Shown: positions 31,543 to 39,111 of the stretch, piece after piece
Layout: each line of letters starts with the position of its first letter
How positions within the stretch are numbered: the first letter of the stretch is position 1
NCBI GenBank assembly: GCA_958429225.1
Contig: CAUAJB010000009.1
Coordinates: forward strand, 1-40,575
Length of the DNA stretch: 40,575 bases
Direction of reading: 5' to 3'
DNA from: an uncultured Collinsella sp.
GTDB taxonomy: Bacteria; Actinomycetota; Coriobacteriia; Coriobacteriales; Coriobacteriaceae
Notes under the pieces: generated by a model
The model's database searches: none
The model's input: only the letters and a program-made list of their open reading frames with translations
Told to the model about the DNA's origin: nothing
Program-made: the position numbers and the translations under genes

Positions 31543-32930
31543 TAGGTAGCGGAGGTATCGACGACGCCGGTCGCATTGGCAACCGCGACTATGACAATCA
31601 TGCATAGGAGCAGCACACCCAATGCCTTGAGCCAGAGTTTCGCGAGTTTCTTGCCGCGATAGCTGTCGAGCAGTGCGAATCGCCGACGAAGACGGCGCTT
31701 ATCGAGCAGTGCGAAATGCATAAGCACCATAAGGCCATCGACAAAGAAAAAATACTCGATTATGAGAAGCCACGTCGGGTAGCTTTGGTTTGCTCCGGTG
31801 GGGTGAAAGACGGCAAAGTGACTTCCGGCAAAGAACACAAGCAGCGAGAAGCAGACGAGCGTATTCCAAATGCGGCCCAGAGACTCCGAAACGCGAGAGA
31901 GCAGGCCGCATGCAGCGGAGGCGGCAGGGCCAGGAGGCCCTGCGGGGTTCTGGAGCCCTTGGGGCGTCAACACCGTCTCCGAGGCCGGAGTTCGGACAGG
32001 CGGCGCAGGAGGCCGCACGGGGCGACTCAGATCGTATGCCGCGCGCGTCGCCCGTCCCAACGCTTCCGCACTCGCAAAACGCTTGGCCGGGTCGAGCGCC
32101 ATCGACATGCAGACGGCATCGGCAAGTGGAGTGGGAATGCCGCGCGCCTCGCATTGCTCGCGCATGTCGAGCCCTGGCTTAGGGTCGACTCCCGTCAAGC
32201 AGAAGAACAACAGGGCGCCAAGTGCGTAGACGTCGCTTCGCACGCTCGTCTGCCCAAACCTATACTGCTCGGGCGGCGCATAGGGTCGCGTGCCAAACTT
32301 GACGGTGTCGGCATCGGCGCCATCGTGCCATACGCGCGCGATCCCCAGGTCGATAATCACCAGCGATGAAAACGTCAGGCCGTCATCAGGCGTATAGTTG
32401 GCACCCGTCACGATGATATTCGACGGCTTGAGGTCACGATGGATCACCGGCGCCGACGTCTCCCCCGCCATTGCAAAACCGGCATGGAGCTCGCCCACGG
32501 CGTCGCAAAGGACAGGATACAATTCACGCGCATAATCGGGGGTGGCTCCCAGACGGTCCACCAGCGCCCCGAGCGTCTCCCCTTCGATGTATTCCATAAC
32601 CACGTTGAGCTCGTCGCCCACACGACGACAATCGACGATTCTGGGCAGGTGCTCAAAACGCCTGCCTGCCCGCTGAACGGCAAACAGACGCTCGTATGCC
32701 CCGCCGATTTGAGCCGAAGCATCGATGCGTTTACGGACAAAGGGGCCGAGCGAGCCACCGCCGGTTCCTTCAAAGTACACGAGCTCGGTTGTTTCAACGG
32801 TCGAGCGCTTAAGTACACGCTCCACGCGATAGCTGTCGTCGCAATCGAGCGACGCCAGGTGCTCGGCAAGCGCTGCGGTCAGCTCGTCATCGGAATATGT
32901 TGGGGTCTGAGTATCCATAGCCTCCATCAT
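31542..32930 (-). CDS. Membrane-anchored Ser/Thr protein kinase
   Basis: Hanks-type kinase followed by membrane segments, about 460 residues. Seen: a Gly-rich stretch GTGGGSLGPFVRKR giving the ATP loop and Lys; the catalytic loop HRDLKPSN (near residue 165); DLG in IIDLGIARV in place of the usual DFG; and FGTRPYAPPEQYRFGQTSVRSDVYALG, the activation segment and APE-like helix. After a Pro-rich linker come about three hydrophobic segments (from about residue 360 to the end). No PASTA repeats are present. The start is uncertain: ATG 32930, ATG 32918 and GTG 32948 are in frame without a well-placed ribosome site. It follows an XRE-like gene on the same strand. Its target and signal are unknown. 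Confidence 0.88.
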   Translation of the reverse strand: MMEAMDTQTPTYSDDELTAALAEHLASLDCDDSYRVERVLKRSTVETTELVYFEGTGGGSLGPFVRKRIDASAQIGGAYERLFAVQRAGRRFEHLPRIVDCRRVGDELNVVMEYIEGETLGALVDRLGATPDYARELYPVLCDAVGELHAGFAMAGETSAPVIHRDLKPSNIIVTGANYTPDDGLTFSSLVIIDLGIARVWHDGADADTVKFGTRPYAPPEQYRFGQTSVRSDVYALGALLFFCLTGVDPKPGLDMREQCEARGIPTPLADAVCMSMALDPAKRFASAEALGRATRAAYDLSRPVRPPAPPVRTPASETVLTPQGLQNPAGPPGPAASAACGLLSRVSESLGRIWNTLVCFSLLVFFAGSHFAVFHPTGANQSYPTWLLIIEYFFFVDGLMVLMHFALLDKRRLRRRFALLDSYRGKKLAKLWLKALGVLLLCMIVIVAVANATGVVDTSAT

Positions 32931-33016
32931 AGCGCAGGGCGCAGACACCCCATGGCATCCGCGCCCCGTTCGTTTGCATCGTTGTTCGGCAGCTCCGCCG
33001 GCTCAGATATCAGCCG

Positions 33017-33439
33017 CTAACTCACCGTCTCCTCGCCAAAGCGATACAGCTCCTCGTTGACCTTTTGGAGGCTGCACCCGCGATCGATGCAAAAGATGAT
33101 AATCGCATCGCGGCGGTCCTTGCAGTTAAGGACGCTTACCCCGGCAGCCGTCAGCGCACGGTTAGTCTCTTTGAGCGTCAGCGCCATCGCAAAGGCAATC
33201 TGCAGCACCTTATTGCGGCTCGGATGCCGCGCACCGGTAAAAATCTGATAGCCAAAGGTCTCATTGAGATCGGCCATACGAACCACGCGCGAGCGCTCCA
33301 AGCCCTTTTCCTGCAGTAGCTGCTTCAGGTAGTTCGAAAGCGACGGGGCGGCAAAGTCGTGTTCTTTGATATAGCCATCGATGTTTGGCGCGTCGAGAAG
33401 CTCATTGAGTAACTCGTCAGTCAGCTTTTTATCGGGCAT
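33017..33439 (-). CDS. XRE-like helix-turn-helix protein
   Basis: A 140-residue protein with a helix-turn-helix of XRE or lambda-repressor type at about residues 32-90: LSNYLKQLLQEKGLERSRVV, then FGYQIFTGARHPSRNKVLQI and MALTLKETNRALTAAG. The C-terminal part, DAIIIFCIDRGCSLQKVNEEL, is not a known domain to me. A strong ribosome site GGAGG lies nine bases before ATG 33439. It is between a lipoprotein gene and a Ser/Thr kinase gene on the same strand, suggesting a shared regulatory unit, perhaps as kinase substrate. It could regulate its own operon. Confidence 0.75.
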   Translation of the reverse strand: MPDKKLTDELLNELLDAPNIDGYIKEHDFAAPSLSNYLKQLLQEKGLERSRVVRMADLNETFGYQIFTGARHPSRNKVLQIAFAMALTLKETNRALTAAGVSVLNCKDRRDAIIIFCIDRGCSLQKVNEELYRFGEETVS

Positions 33440-33478
33440 ACGACTTCACCTCCCATACGGCGCAACGGTAGCGACATG

Positions 33479-34021
33479 CTAGGCCAACACCCAGCTTGCA
33501 GTGGCAGACTTATCAAACATGTTGGCAAAATACAGTGCCTTCTTGATATCGCCATCAAAGTAGATATTGCCCGCCACAGAGCCACCAGCGGCAAGGGTAC
33601 CAGACTGTAGCTCATCGGAGCCCTCGCTGTAGTAACCCTGATTCTGCTGAGCGCCGTTGGCGTCCTCGCCCTTCCAGTCGTAGATGTTGTAATCTGCGCC
33701 CTCATCGCCATTGTTGACGTACGTGACGTGAATGCCCGTCATGGTCGAACCGTCATAATTTGTGAGGCCGGGCTGGACGGAATCGACAACGACGGAAAGA
33801 CCGGCAGTCGTGGTCACCGTCGCACCAACCGCCAGGTCAGTCGTAGACTGCTCTTCCTTCTTCGCCTCTTCCTTCTTGTCGCCATCGCCAGCGTCCTCGG
33901 TGACGGTCGCCTTATCGCTACCACAACCGGCAAGAAGACTGGCAGTCCCCAAGGCGACGGTGGCGAATGCGCCCAGTGCAGCGCGACGGCTCAGCAGCAC
34001 TTCGTTTTCGAGCTTTTTCAT
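33479..34021 (-). CDS. Secreted lipoprotein with DUF4352/5067-like domain
   Basis: A 180-residue exported lipoprotein. The N-terminus reads SRRAALGAF, a twin-arginine-like start, then a hydrophobic span and the lipobox LLAGC with Cys33. A charged Asp/Glu/Lys linker follows, and then a beta-rich domain with VVVDSVQPG, ITGIHVTYVNNG-like and GSVAGNIYFDG motifs, an immunoglobulin-like fold often found in DUF4352/DUF5067 proteins. I prefer ATG 34021 because AGGAAGGA is about 6 bases upstream; ATG 34024 is also possible. That ribosome site is buried in a perfect hairpin (34026-34080). Function unknown; it may sense extracellular conditions for the kinase downstream. Confidence 0.78.
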   Translation of the reverse strand: MKKLENEVLLSRRAALGAFATVALGTASLLAGCGSDKATVTEDAGDGDKKEEAKKEEQSTTDLAVGATVTTTAGLSVVVDSVQPGLTNYDGSTMTGIHVTYVNNGDEGADYNIYDWKGEDANGAQQNQGYYSEGSDELQSGTLAAGGSVAGNIYFDGDIKKALYFANMFDKSATASWVLA

Positions 34022-34025
34022 CATG

Positions 34026-34080
34026 CATCCTTCCTACGATCCGGCTACCGTGCCGGCACACAGCACATCGTAGGAAGGAT
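34026..34080 (-). promoter_or_regulatory. Hairpin covering the lipoprotein ribosome site
   Basis: ATCCTTCCTACGAT (34026-34039) and ATCGTAGGAAGGAT (34067-34080) are perfect inverted copies, with an inner CCGG/CCGG hairpin. On the minus strand the arm next to the start contains the lipoprotein ribosome site AGGAAGGA. If the stem forms, translation should be blocked, so this may be an RNA switch or thermometer. The ligand, if any, is unknown. Confidence 0.6.
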
Positions 34081-34185
34081 TAAACTTGAATTCATTAGCT
34101 GAGAGCTAAGGCTGCGGTAAACGGCCAATGCAGTTATCCAAACGCCGAGCAAACGCACTTTGCGCAACCGTCTGCTGGCAGTGCA

Positions 34186-34509
34186 TCAACCCACCGTGAC
34201 GGATTCCCCGGTAAAGGTGCTCACAAGCAACAGGATAAAGAAGGCCAAATAGCTGATGCTCAGCAGGTAGGCGATGACCAAAAAGGCAATCCATCCTACA
34301 TTGGTCTTACCGTCGGCGCGGCGCTGCTCACGACTGCGATAAAGCCAAATCGTCACGCCGATAGCAGTGATAAACAGTACGAGTGCCGCCGTAGCCAGCC
34401 CAGCAAGCACAAACATCACGCCAATGCCCACAGCGATGACCGGAAGCAGCAGCAAACCGCACCCGCATCCACCCGGACTATATACGGCAGACTGTCGGCG
34501 TCGCCTCAT
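34186..34509 (-). CDS. Small predicted membrane protein
   Basis: About 107 residues. The N-terminus RRRRQSAVYSPGGCGCG is basic with paired cysteines, then three hydrophobic segments: LLLLPVIAVGIGVMFVLAG, AALVLFITAIGVTIWLY and IAFLVIAYLLSISYLAFF. A basic loop, SREQRRADGK, lies between segments two and three. No family recognised. ATG 34509 is chosen: GGGGTGG stands upstream. A GTG at 34539 would abut the HigA stop. It follows the HigBA genes on the same strand and may be co-transcribed with them. Confidence 0.65.
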   Translation of the reverse strand: MRRRRQSAVYSPGGCGCGLLLLPVIAVGIGVMFVLAGLATAALVLFITAIGVTIWLYRSREQRRADGKTNVGWIAFLVIAYLLSISYLAFFILLLVSTFTGESVTVG

Positions 34510-34538
34510 CGCCGCGCCACCCCCATCATCTTTGAGCA

Positions 34539-34880
34539 CTACAGTGCGATAGCCTGCTGAACAGGAACGATCTTGTCGAGTTCCGGTTCGATCCGCCTTT
34601 TCTCGGCCTCAAGGTCAAACGCCACCTGAGCGCGCAGCCAATAACCATCCGTCAGGCCAAAATAACGGCAAAGACGGAGGTCGGTGTCGGCCGTCACGCG
34701 ACGTTTTCCCAAGACAATCTGCCCGATACGCTGAGCCGGAATCCCAGTCTCTTTCGCAAGGCGATATTGAGAAATGCCCATGGGAACAAGAAACTCCTCT
34801 TTGAGAAGCTCACCAGGAGTCACCGGCGACAGCAAATCGGCCGAAGTCTCATCACTTGTGATAATCGACGATTTCGACAT
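34539..34880 (-). CDS. higA: HigA-family antitoxin
   Basis: A 113-residue XRE-type antitoxin: TPGELLKEEFLVPMGISQYR begins the DNA-binding domain (about residues 21-75), followed by LAKETGIPAQRIGQIVLGKR, the helix-turn-helix, and LRLCRYFGLTDGYWLRAQ. It pairs with the upstream HigB toxin: the genes overlap by 29 bases with toxin first, the usual higBA order. The protein neutralises the toxin and represses the operon. Start ATG 34880 fits; upstream in-frame starts lie inside higB. Confidence 0.9.
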   Translation of the reverse strand: MSKSSIITSDETSADLLSPVTPGELLKEEFLVPMGISQYRLAKETGIPAQRIGQIVLGKRRVTADTDLRLCRYFGLTDGYWLRAQVAFDLEAEKRRIEPELDKIVPVQQAIAL

Positions 34881-35133
34881 TCCAAGCCATCTCCTGTCTC
34901 CACTCAAAACAGACCCGATAGCGCTCGTTAACACGGATGCTATATTGACCGGCACGATCGCCCTTCAAAGCTTCCAGGCGGTTGCCCGGTGGAACGCGAA
35001 GATCATCAAGCGAAGCACAAACCTGCAGTTGGCGAATCTTCCTCAACGCAACACGCTCAAAGGGCACGAACCTCCTGACCCGCACACCCATGGCAAAGCG
35101 TTCGGTATCCTCATCTTTATACGATGCAATCAT
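34852..35133 (-). CDS. higB: HigB-family RelE-like toxin
   Basis: A 93-residue RelE/HigB-type mRNA interferase, predicted to cut mRNA on the ribosome and slow growth. The core is visible as LRKIRQLQVCASLDDLRVPPG, broken here as LRKIRQLQ and SLDDLRVPPGNRLEALKG, then QYSIRVNERYRVCFEW, the family end-motif. The ribosome site is weak (AAGG). The gene precedes and overlaps higA. A perfect palindrome (35145-35157) just upstream is a likely autoregulatory operator. Confidence 0.9.
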   Translation of the reverse strand: MIASYKDEDTERFAMGVRVRRFVPFERVALRKIRQLQVCASLDDLRVPPGNRLEALKGDRAGQYSIRVNERYRVCFEWRQEMAWNVEIVDYHK

Positions 35134-35144
35134 AGTATCGCCTT

Positions 35145-35157
35145 ACGTTAGTAACGT
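35145..35157 (-). promoter_or_regulatory. Likely higBA operator
   Basis: ACGTTA-G-TAACGT is a perfect 13-base palindrome 12 bases before the higB start and downstream of a minus-strand -10 TATAAT (35190 to 35185). It is well placed for repression by the HigBA complex. Confidence 0.55.
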
Positions 35158-35235
35158 CAAACGTTTCTATAGACTTACATCTCTATTATATCGTACGTTT
35201 GTTCGTGTTTTCTAGAACAAATAGTCCTTTGTGCC

Positions 35236-36423
35236 TTAGTCAAGCAAAAGCAATCGTTTGTAGACATCGAGGCCTTTGAGAAGGATTTCCTCGTCGAAGA
35301 GCATGCTATCGGTATGCAGAGCGCTTGTGGCATAGGCGGGACAGCCATCCGAATCACTCGGGTTGTCTTGGTCCTCTGGCATACCCGTGCCCAGCAGGAA
35401 AAACACGCCCGGCAGATGGCGTTGATAGAACGCGAAATCCTCGGCGATCAGCAGCGGTTCCTCCACAAGCTGCAGCCCGGGCAAGGCAGGCGCGACGCTG
35501 GCAAACAACTCGGGGTCGTTGTCGACCGGCGGATAGCCCTCGGCAAAGTCGAGATCATACGTGCAGCCCGTTGCGGCACAGGCATCGTCCAGCACGCGGC
35601 GCACGCCTTCGCGCGCCCGGTCGAACATGCCGTCCGTAAACACACGCAGGCTTCCGGCCACATGGGCCTCCCCCGCCACCGCGTTGCAAACCGTACCGGC
35701 CTGCAGCAGACCAAACTTACCGATACAGGGCTCGTCGGTGCCCAGCTCGTCCATCAGTTCGCGCTCGGCAACCAAGAACTTGGCAGCCGCCAGCGCCGCA
35801 TCGTGCGACTCCTCGACCGGAACGCCATAGGTCTTAGCGATATGGATGCTCGTCCCGTGAATATGAATGTGTGTCTCACTCGAACGCGCCAGCAGCGGAC
35901 CGGAACAACTCGCCAACGTGCCGGCAGGCAGATCGGGCCACACATGGAAGCCAAAAATGCGGTCAGCCCCATAGCGCTCGAACACACCGCTCTCGCATAC
36001 CGTCTTGGCACCACCGGTCGTTTCCTCGGCCGGCTGGAACACAAAGAGAACGTTGCGCCTAATGGCGCCCGGCTGCTCGCGAATCGTACGGTCGACATAC
36101 GTCGCGGCGGCAAGTGCCATGGCCATGTGTCCGTCATGTCCGCAAGCGTGCATCTTGCCGGGATGGATCGAGGCAAAGGCCGCTCCCGTCGCCTCCGCGA
36201 TGGGCAGCGCATCCATATCGGCGCGAATCGCCGTGGCACGCGCGGCACCAACGCCAGCGTCGAAGAAAGCGCAGACGCAGCTGGGACACGGATGGGTCAC
36301 CTCGCAAGCGAGCGGCGCCAACACGCCCTCGATATAGGCGATAGTCTGCGGAAGATCGAAATCGAGCTCCGGAATGCGATGGAGATCGCGGCGATAGCGA
36401 CGGAGTTCTTGGAGCTCGGTCAT
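35236..36423 (-). CDS. M20-family amidohydrolase (N-acyl-amino-acid/hippurate type)
   Basis: A 395-residue zinc peptidase of M20D, which removes acyl groups from amino acids (aminoacylase, hippuricase or related). Metal ligands are visible in MHACGHDGHMAMA (about residues 98-110) and EETTGG (about 136-141), with the C-terminal EDFAFYQRHLPGVFFLLG near 355. The N-terminus is RRYRRDLHRIPELDF. ATG 36423 is chosen, with AAGGGA upstream and the family start; an upstream in-frame start at 36507 has no ribosome site. It is divergent from the lysine operon. Given that location it might act on N-acetyl-diaminopimelate or another acyl-amino acid, which is inference. Confidence 0.9.
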   Translation of the reverse strand: MTELQELRRYRRDLHRIPELDFDLPQTIAYIEGVLAPLACEVTHPCPSCVCAFFDAGVGAARATAIRADMDALPIAEATGAAFASIHPGKMHACGHDGHMAMALAAATYVDRTIREQPGAIRRNVLFVFQPAEETTGGAKTVCESGVFERYGADRIFGFHVWPDLPAGTLASCSGPLLARSSETHIHIHGTSIHIAKTYGVPVEESHDAALAAAKFLVAERELMDELGTDEPCIGKFGLLQAGTVCNAVAGEAHVAGSLRVFTDGMFDRAREGVRRVLDDACAATGCTYDLDFAEGYPPVDNDPELFASVAPALPGLQLVEEPLLIAEDFAFYQRHLPGVFFLLGTGMPEDQDNPSDSDGCPAYATSALHTDSMLFDEEILLKGLDVYKRLLLLD

Positions 36424-36533
36424 AGAGAATCCCTTCGTGAGGCACATCTGTTGCAACTTATTGTGATACAGGATTGTGGCACACATGTTTCCAGCATATT
36501 GCTGCATTTTTTAAACGTTATATACGAATACTC

Positions 36534-36562
36534 TTGTTTGGTAAAGTGCAACGTGATAGGGT
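36534..36562 (+). promoter_or_regulatory. Promoter of the lysine operon
   Basis: TTGTTT (36534-36539) and TAGGGT (36557-36562) are 17 bases apart. The predicted start site falls within a few bases of the riboswitch 5' end, which supports the call. Confidence 0.55.
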
Positions 36563-36571
36563 CTTTACCAC

Positions 36572-36710
36572 TTGATAGAGGCGCGGGCACGAAGAGCCGC
36601 GGGCGAGCCGGCAGGCTTTGACCCCGCGGGGAGGCGAAACCCGCCGAACTGGGTTTTTCGGGCACGAACAACCTGGTGGGCCTGCGGGAAACACCCGCAG
36701 GACTGTCTGC
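36572..36710 (+). promoter_or_regulatory. Lysine riboswitch (L-box)
   Basis: Conserved L-box pieces occur in order: GATAGAGGCGCG at 36574-36585, AAGAG near 36592-36596, GCCGAACTGGG at 36643-36653, GGCCTGCGGG at 36679-36688 pairing with CCCGCAGG at 36694-36701, and GACTGTC at 36701-36707. P1 can form from GATAG (36574-36578) with CTGTC (36703-36707). It stands upstream of lysine-synthesis genes, as in other bacteria. I did not fold the full structure. Confidence 0.88.
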
Positions 36711-36723
36711 AGCAATGCGGGAG

Positions 36724-36801
36724 CGCTATCCGGACATGGGGTCCACGCTATGCGGATTCGATGCGCCGATGGCGCCGTCTGGATAGCGAGGTTTACGGGA
36801 C
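36724..36801 (+). promoter_or_regulatory. Riboswitch expression platform near the lysA ribosome site
   Basis: CGCTATCC (36724-36731) pairs with GGATAGCG (36781-36788), which adjoins the ribosome site GAGG (36788-36791) of lysA. Inner pairings GGAC/GTCC and GCGCC/GGCGC lie between. No T-run terminator is present, so control of translation rather than transcription is likely. Confidence 0.5.
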
Positions 36802-39111
36802 ATGGCATTGACCCCCAACGAAGCATATGCGGCCAAACAGCCGTTTGTGGACAAGGAAACGCTCGAGCATATCGTCGAGCAGTTCCCCACGCCGTTTCAC
36901 CTATACGACGAGGCGGGCATCCGCCGCAACATGCAAGAGGTGCGCGACGCCTTTGCGTGGAACCCGGGCTTTAAGGAATACTATGCCGTCAAGGCCAACC
37001 CTAACCCGGCACTCATCTCCATCCTCAACGAATACGGCTGCGGCTGCGATTGCTCGAGCTATACCGAGCTCATGATCGCCCGCTCACTGGGTATCACCGG
37101 CCACGACATCATGTTCTCGTCCAACGACACGCCGGCGGCGGATTTTGAGCTCGCCGACAAGCTGGGCGCCATCGTCAACTTTGACGACATCAGCCATATC
37201 GAGTTCTTTGAGCGCGTCGCGGGCCCCATCCCCAAGACGGTCAGCTGCCGTTTTAACCCGGGCGGCCTGTTCCAGCTCTCTAACGGCATTATGGACAACC
37301 CCGGCGACTCCAAGTACGGCATGACCACCGAGCAGCTCTTTGAGGCTTTCCGCATGCTCAAGGCCAAGGGCGCCGAGGACTTTGGCATCCACGCCTTCCT
37401 TGCCAGTAACACCGTCACTAACGACTACTACCCCAAGCTTGCGCGCATCCTCTTTGAGCTTGCCGTGCGCCTAGAGCGCGAGACCGGAGCACGCGTCGCC
37501 TTCATCAATCTATCCGGCGGCGTCGGCATCCCCTACCTGCCCGAGCAGCAGGCCAACGACATTCACGCCATCGGCGAGGGAGTGCACGCGGCCTACGACG
37601 AGATCTTGGTTCCCGCCGGCATGGACGATGTGGCGATCTGCACCGAGATGGGTCGCTTTATGATGGGCCCCTACGGATGCCTGGTCACCAAGGCCATCCA
37701 CGAAAAGCAGATCTACAAGGACTATATCGGCGTGGACGCAAGCGCCGTCGACCTCATTCGTCCCGCTATGTATGGTGCCTACCACCACATTACGGTAATG
37801 GGTCAGCCGGGTGGCCCTAACAAGACCGCAACACCGGTCACGAACACGTATGACATCACGGGCAACTTGTGCGAGAACAACGATAAGTTTGCCATCGACC
37901 GCGAGCTGCCGCAGATCGACATGGGTGATGTACTCGTAATCCACGATACCGGCGCGCATGGCTACTCCATGGGCTACAACTACAACGGCCGTCTGCGCTC
38001 CGCCGAGGTATTGCTGCACCCCGACGGCTCAGCAGATCTCATTCGTCGCGCCGAGCGCCCGGACGATTACTTTGCCACGCTCGACGTGTTGCCGTGCGGC
38101 CGTGAGCTGTTGGCCAAATCGCGTGCTGAAAGCGCCCGCCGTCGCGCCCAGGACGAACGCCTGGCCGTCGCCGCCCAATGGAACAAACGCATCCAGATCG
38201 CGGAAGCGAAGGAGAAGAACATGGATATCCGCAACCTCGTGGGTTCAATCGTCGCCCTTGTCACGCCGTTTAAAAAGGACGGCAGCGTCGACTTTGACGC
38301 GCTCGAGCGCCTTATCGATTTCCACCTGCAAAACGGCACCGACGCCATCCTCACCCTGGGCACCACCGGCGAGAGCGCCACGATGACCGATGACGAGGAC
38401 AACTCCGTCGTCGCCGCCGTGGTCAAGCATGTTGCAGGACGCGTCCCCGTCATTGCCGGCTCGGGCTCCAACTCCACGCAGACCATGCTCACCAAGTCGC
38501 TTACTTACCAGGGCTTGGGAGCCGACGGCCTGCTGCTCATTACCCCCTACTACAACAAGTCCAACGAAGAGGGTATCTATCAGCACTTTAAGACCGTCGC
38601 CGATGCCGTGGACATCCCCTGCATCCTGTACAACATCCCCGGCCGCTGCGGCTGCGGTATCAGCGAGCGCAACGTAGAGCGCCTGGCCGCGCACCCCAAC
38701 ATCATGGGTATTAAGGAGGCCTCGGGCAACGTCGCCTACGCGGCCAAGATCGCCCACCTGCTGTCAGACGACTTCCGCATGTACTCGGGCGAGGACGCGC
38801 TTACCGTACCGCTCATGAGCCTGGGTGCTTCGGGCACCATCAGCGTGTGGGCCGATGTGCAGCCGCAGCTCGTACATGACATGTGCCGCGCTTATCTGGA
38901 CGGCGACGTAGCGCGCGCCCGCGATATACAGATTGCCGGCCAGCCGCTCATCAATGCCCTCTTTAGTGAGGTCAACCCCATCCCCGTCAAAGAGGCGCTC
39001 GCCCAGATGGGTATAATCGAGGCAAACTACCGCATGCCGCTGTGCCCCATGGCAGACGACACGCGCTCTGCACTTACCGATGCTCTGAAGGGGGCTGGTC
39101 TGCTTGATTAA
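36802..39111 (+). CDS. LysA-DapA fusion: DAP decarboxylase and dihydrodipicolinate synthase
   Basis: One open frame of 769 residues joining two lysine enzymes. Residues 1-428 or so: PLP-dependent diaminopimelate decarboxylase, with Lys64 in YYAVKANPNP, GIHAFLASNT, SGGVGIPYLPEQ, a variant CTEMGRFMMGPYG, and Cys357 in GNLCENND. This is the HAFLASNT variant, unlike the classical GLHCHIGSQ form. A charged linker (about 429-473) follows. Residues 474-769: DapA, with GTTGESATM, YYNKSNEEG, NIPGRCG and the Schiff-base Lys in GIKEASG (638). A strong ribosome site AAGGAG lies before in-frame ATG 38221, so a separate 296-residue DapA may also be made. The stop overlaps dapB by eight bases. It sits under a lysine riboswitch. 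Confidence 0.9.
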   Translation: MALTPNEAYAAKQPFVDKETLEHIVEQFPTPFHLYDEAGIRRNMQEVRDAFAWNPGFKEYYAVKANPNPALISILNEYGCGCDCSSYTELMIARSLGITGHDIMFSSNDTPAADFELADKLGAIVNFDDISHIEFFERVAGPIPKTVSCRFNPGGLFQLSNGIMDNPGDSKYGMTTEQLFEAFRMLKAKGAEDFGIHAFLASNTVTNDYYPKLARILFELAVRLERETGARVAFINLSGGVGIPYLPEQQANDIHAIGEGVHAAYDEILVPAGMDDVAICTEMGRFMMGPYGCLVTKAIHEKQIYKDYIGVDASAVDLIRPAMYGAYHHITVMGQPGGPNKTATPVTNTYDITGNLCENNDKFAIDRELPQIDMGDVLVIHDTGAHGYSMGYNYNGRLRSAEVLLHPDGSADLIRRAERPDDYFATLDVLPCGRELLAKSRAESARRRAQDERLAVAAQWNKRIQIAEAKEKNMDIRNLVGSIVALVTPFKKDGSVDFDALERLIDFHLQNGTDAILTLGTTGESATMTDDEDNSVVAAVVKHVAGRVPVIAGSGSNSTQTMLTKSLTYQGLGADGLLLITPYYNKSNEEGIYQHFKTVADAVDIPCILYNIPGRCGCGISERNVERLAAHPNIMGIKEASGNVAYAAKIAHLLSDDFRMYSGEDALTVPLMSLGASGTISVWADVQPQLVHDMCRAYLDGDVARARDIQIAGQPLINALFSEVNPIPVKEALAQMGIIEANYRMPLCPMADDTRSALTDALKGAGLLD
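38207..38223 (+). promoter_or_regulatory. Internal ribosome site for stand-alone DapA
   Basis: GCGAAGGAGAAGAACATG places AAGGAG about seven bases before ATG 38221, exactly where a normal DapA starts. It suggests the fusion arose by loss of the lysA stop codon while dapA kept its own start. Confidence 0.6.
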
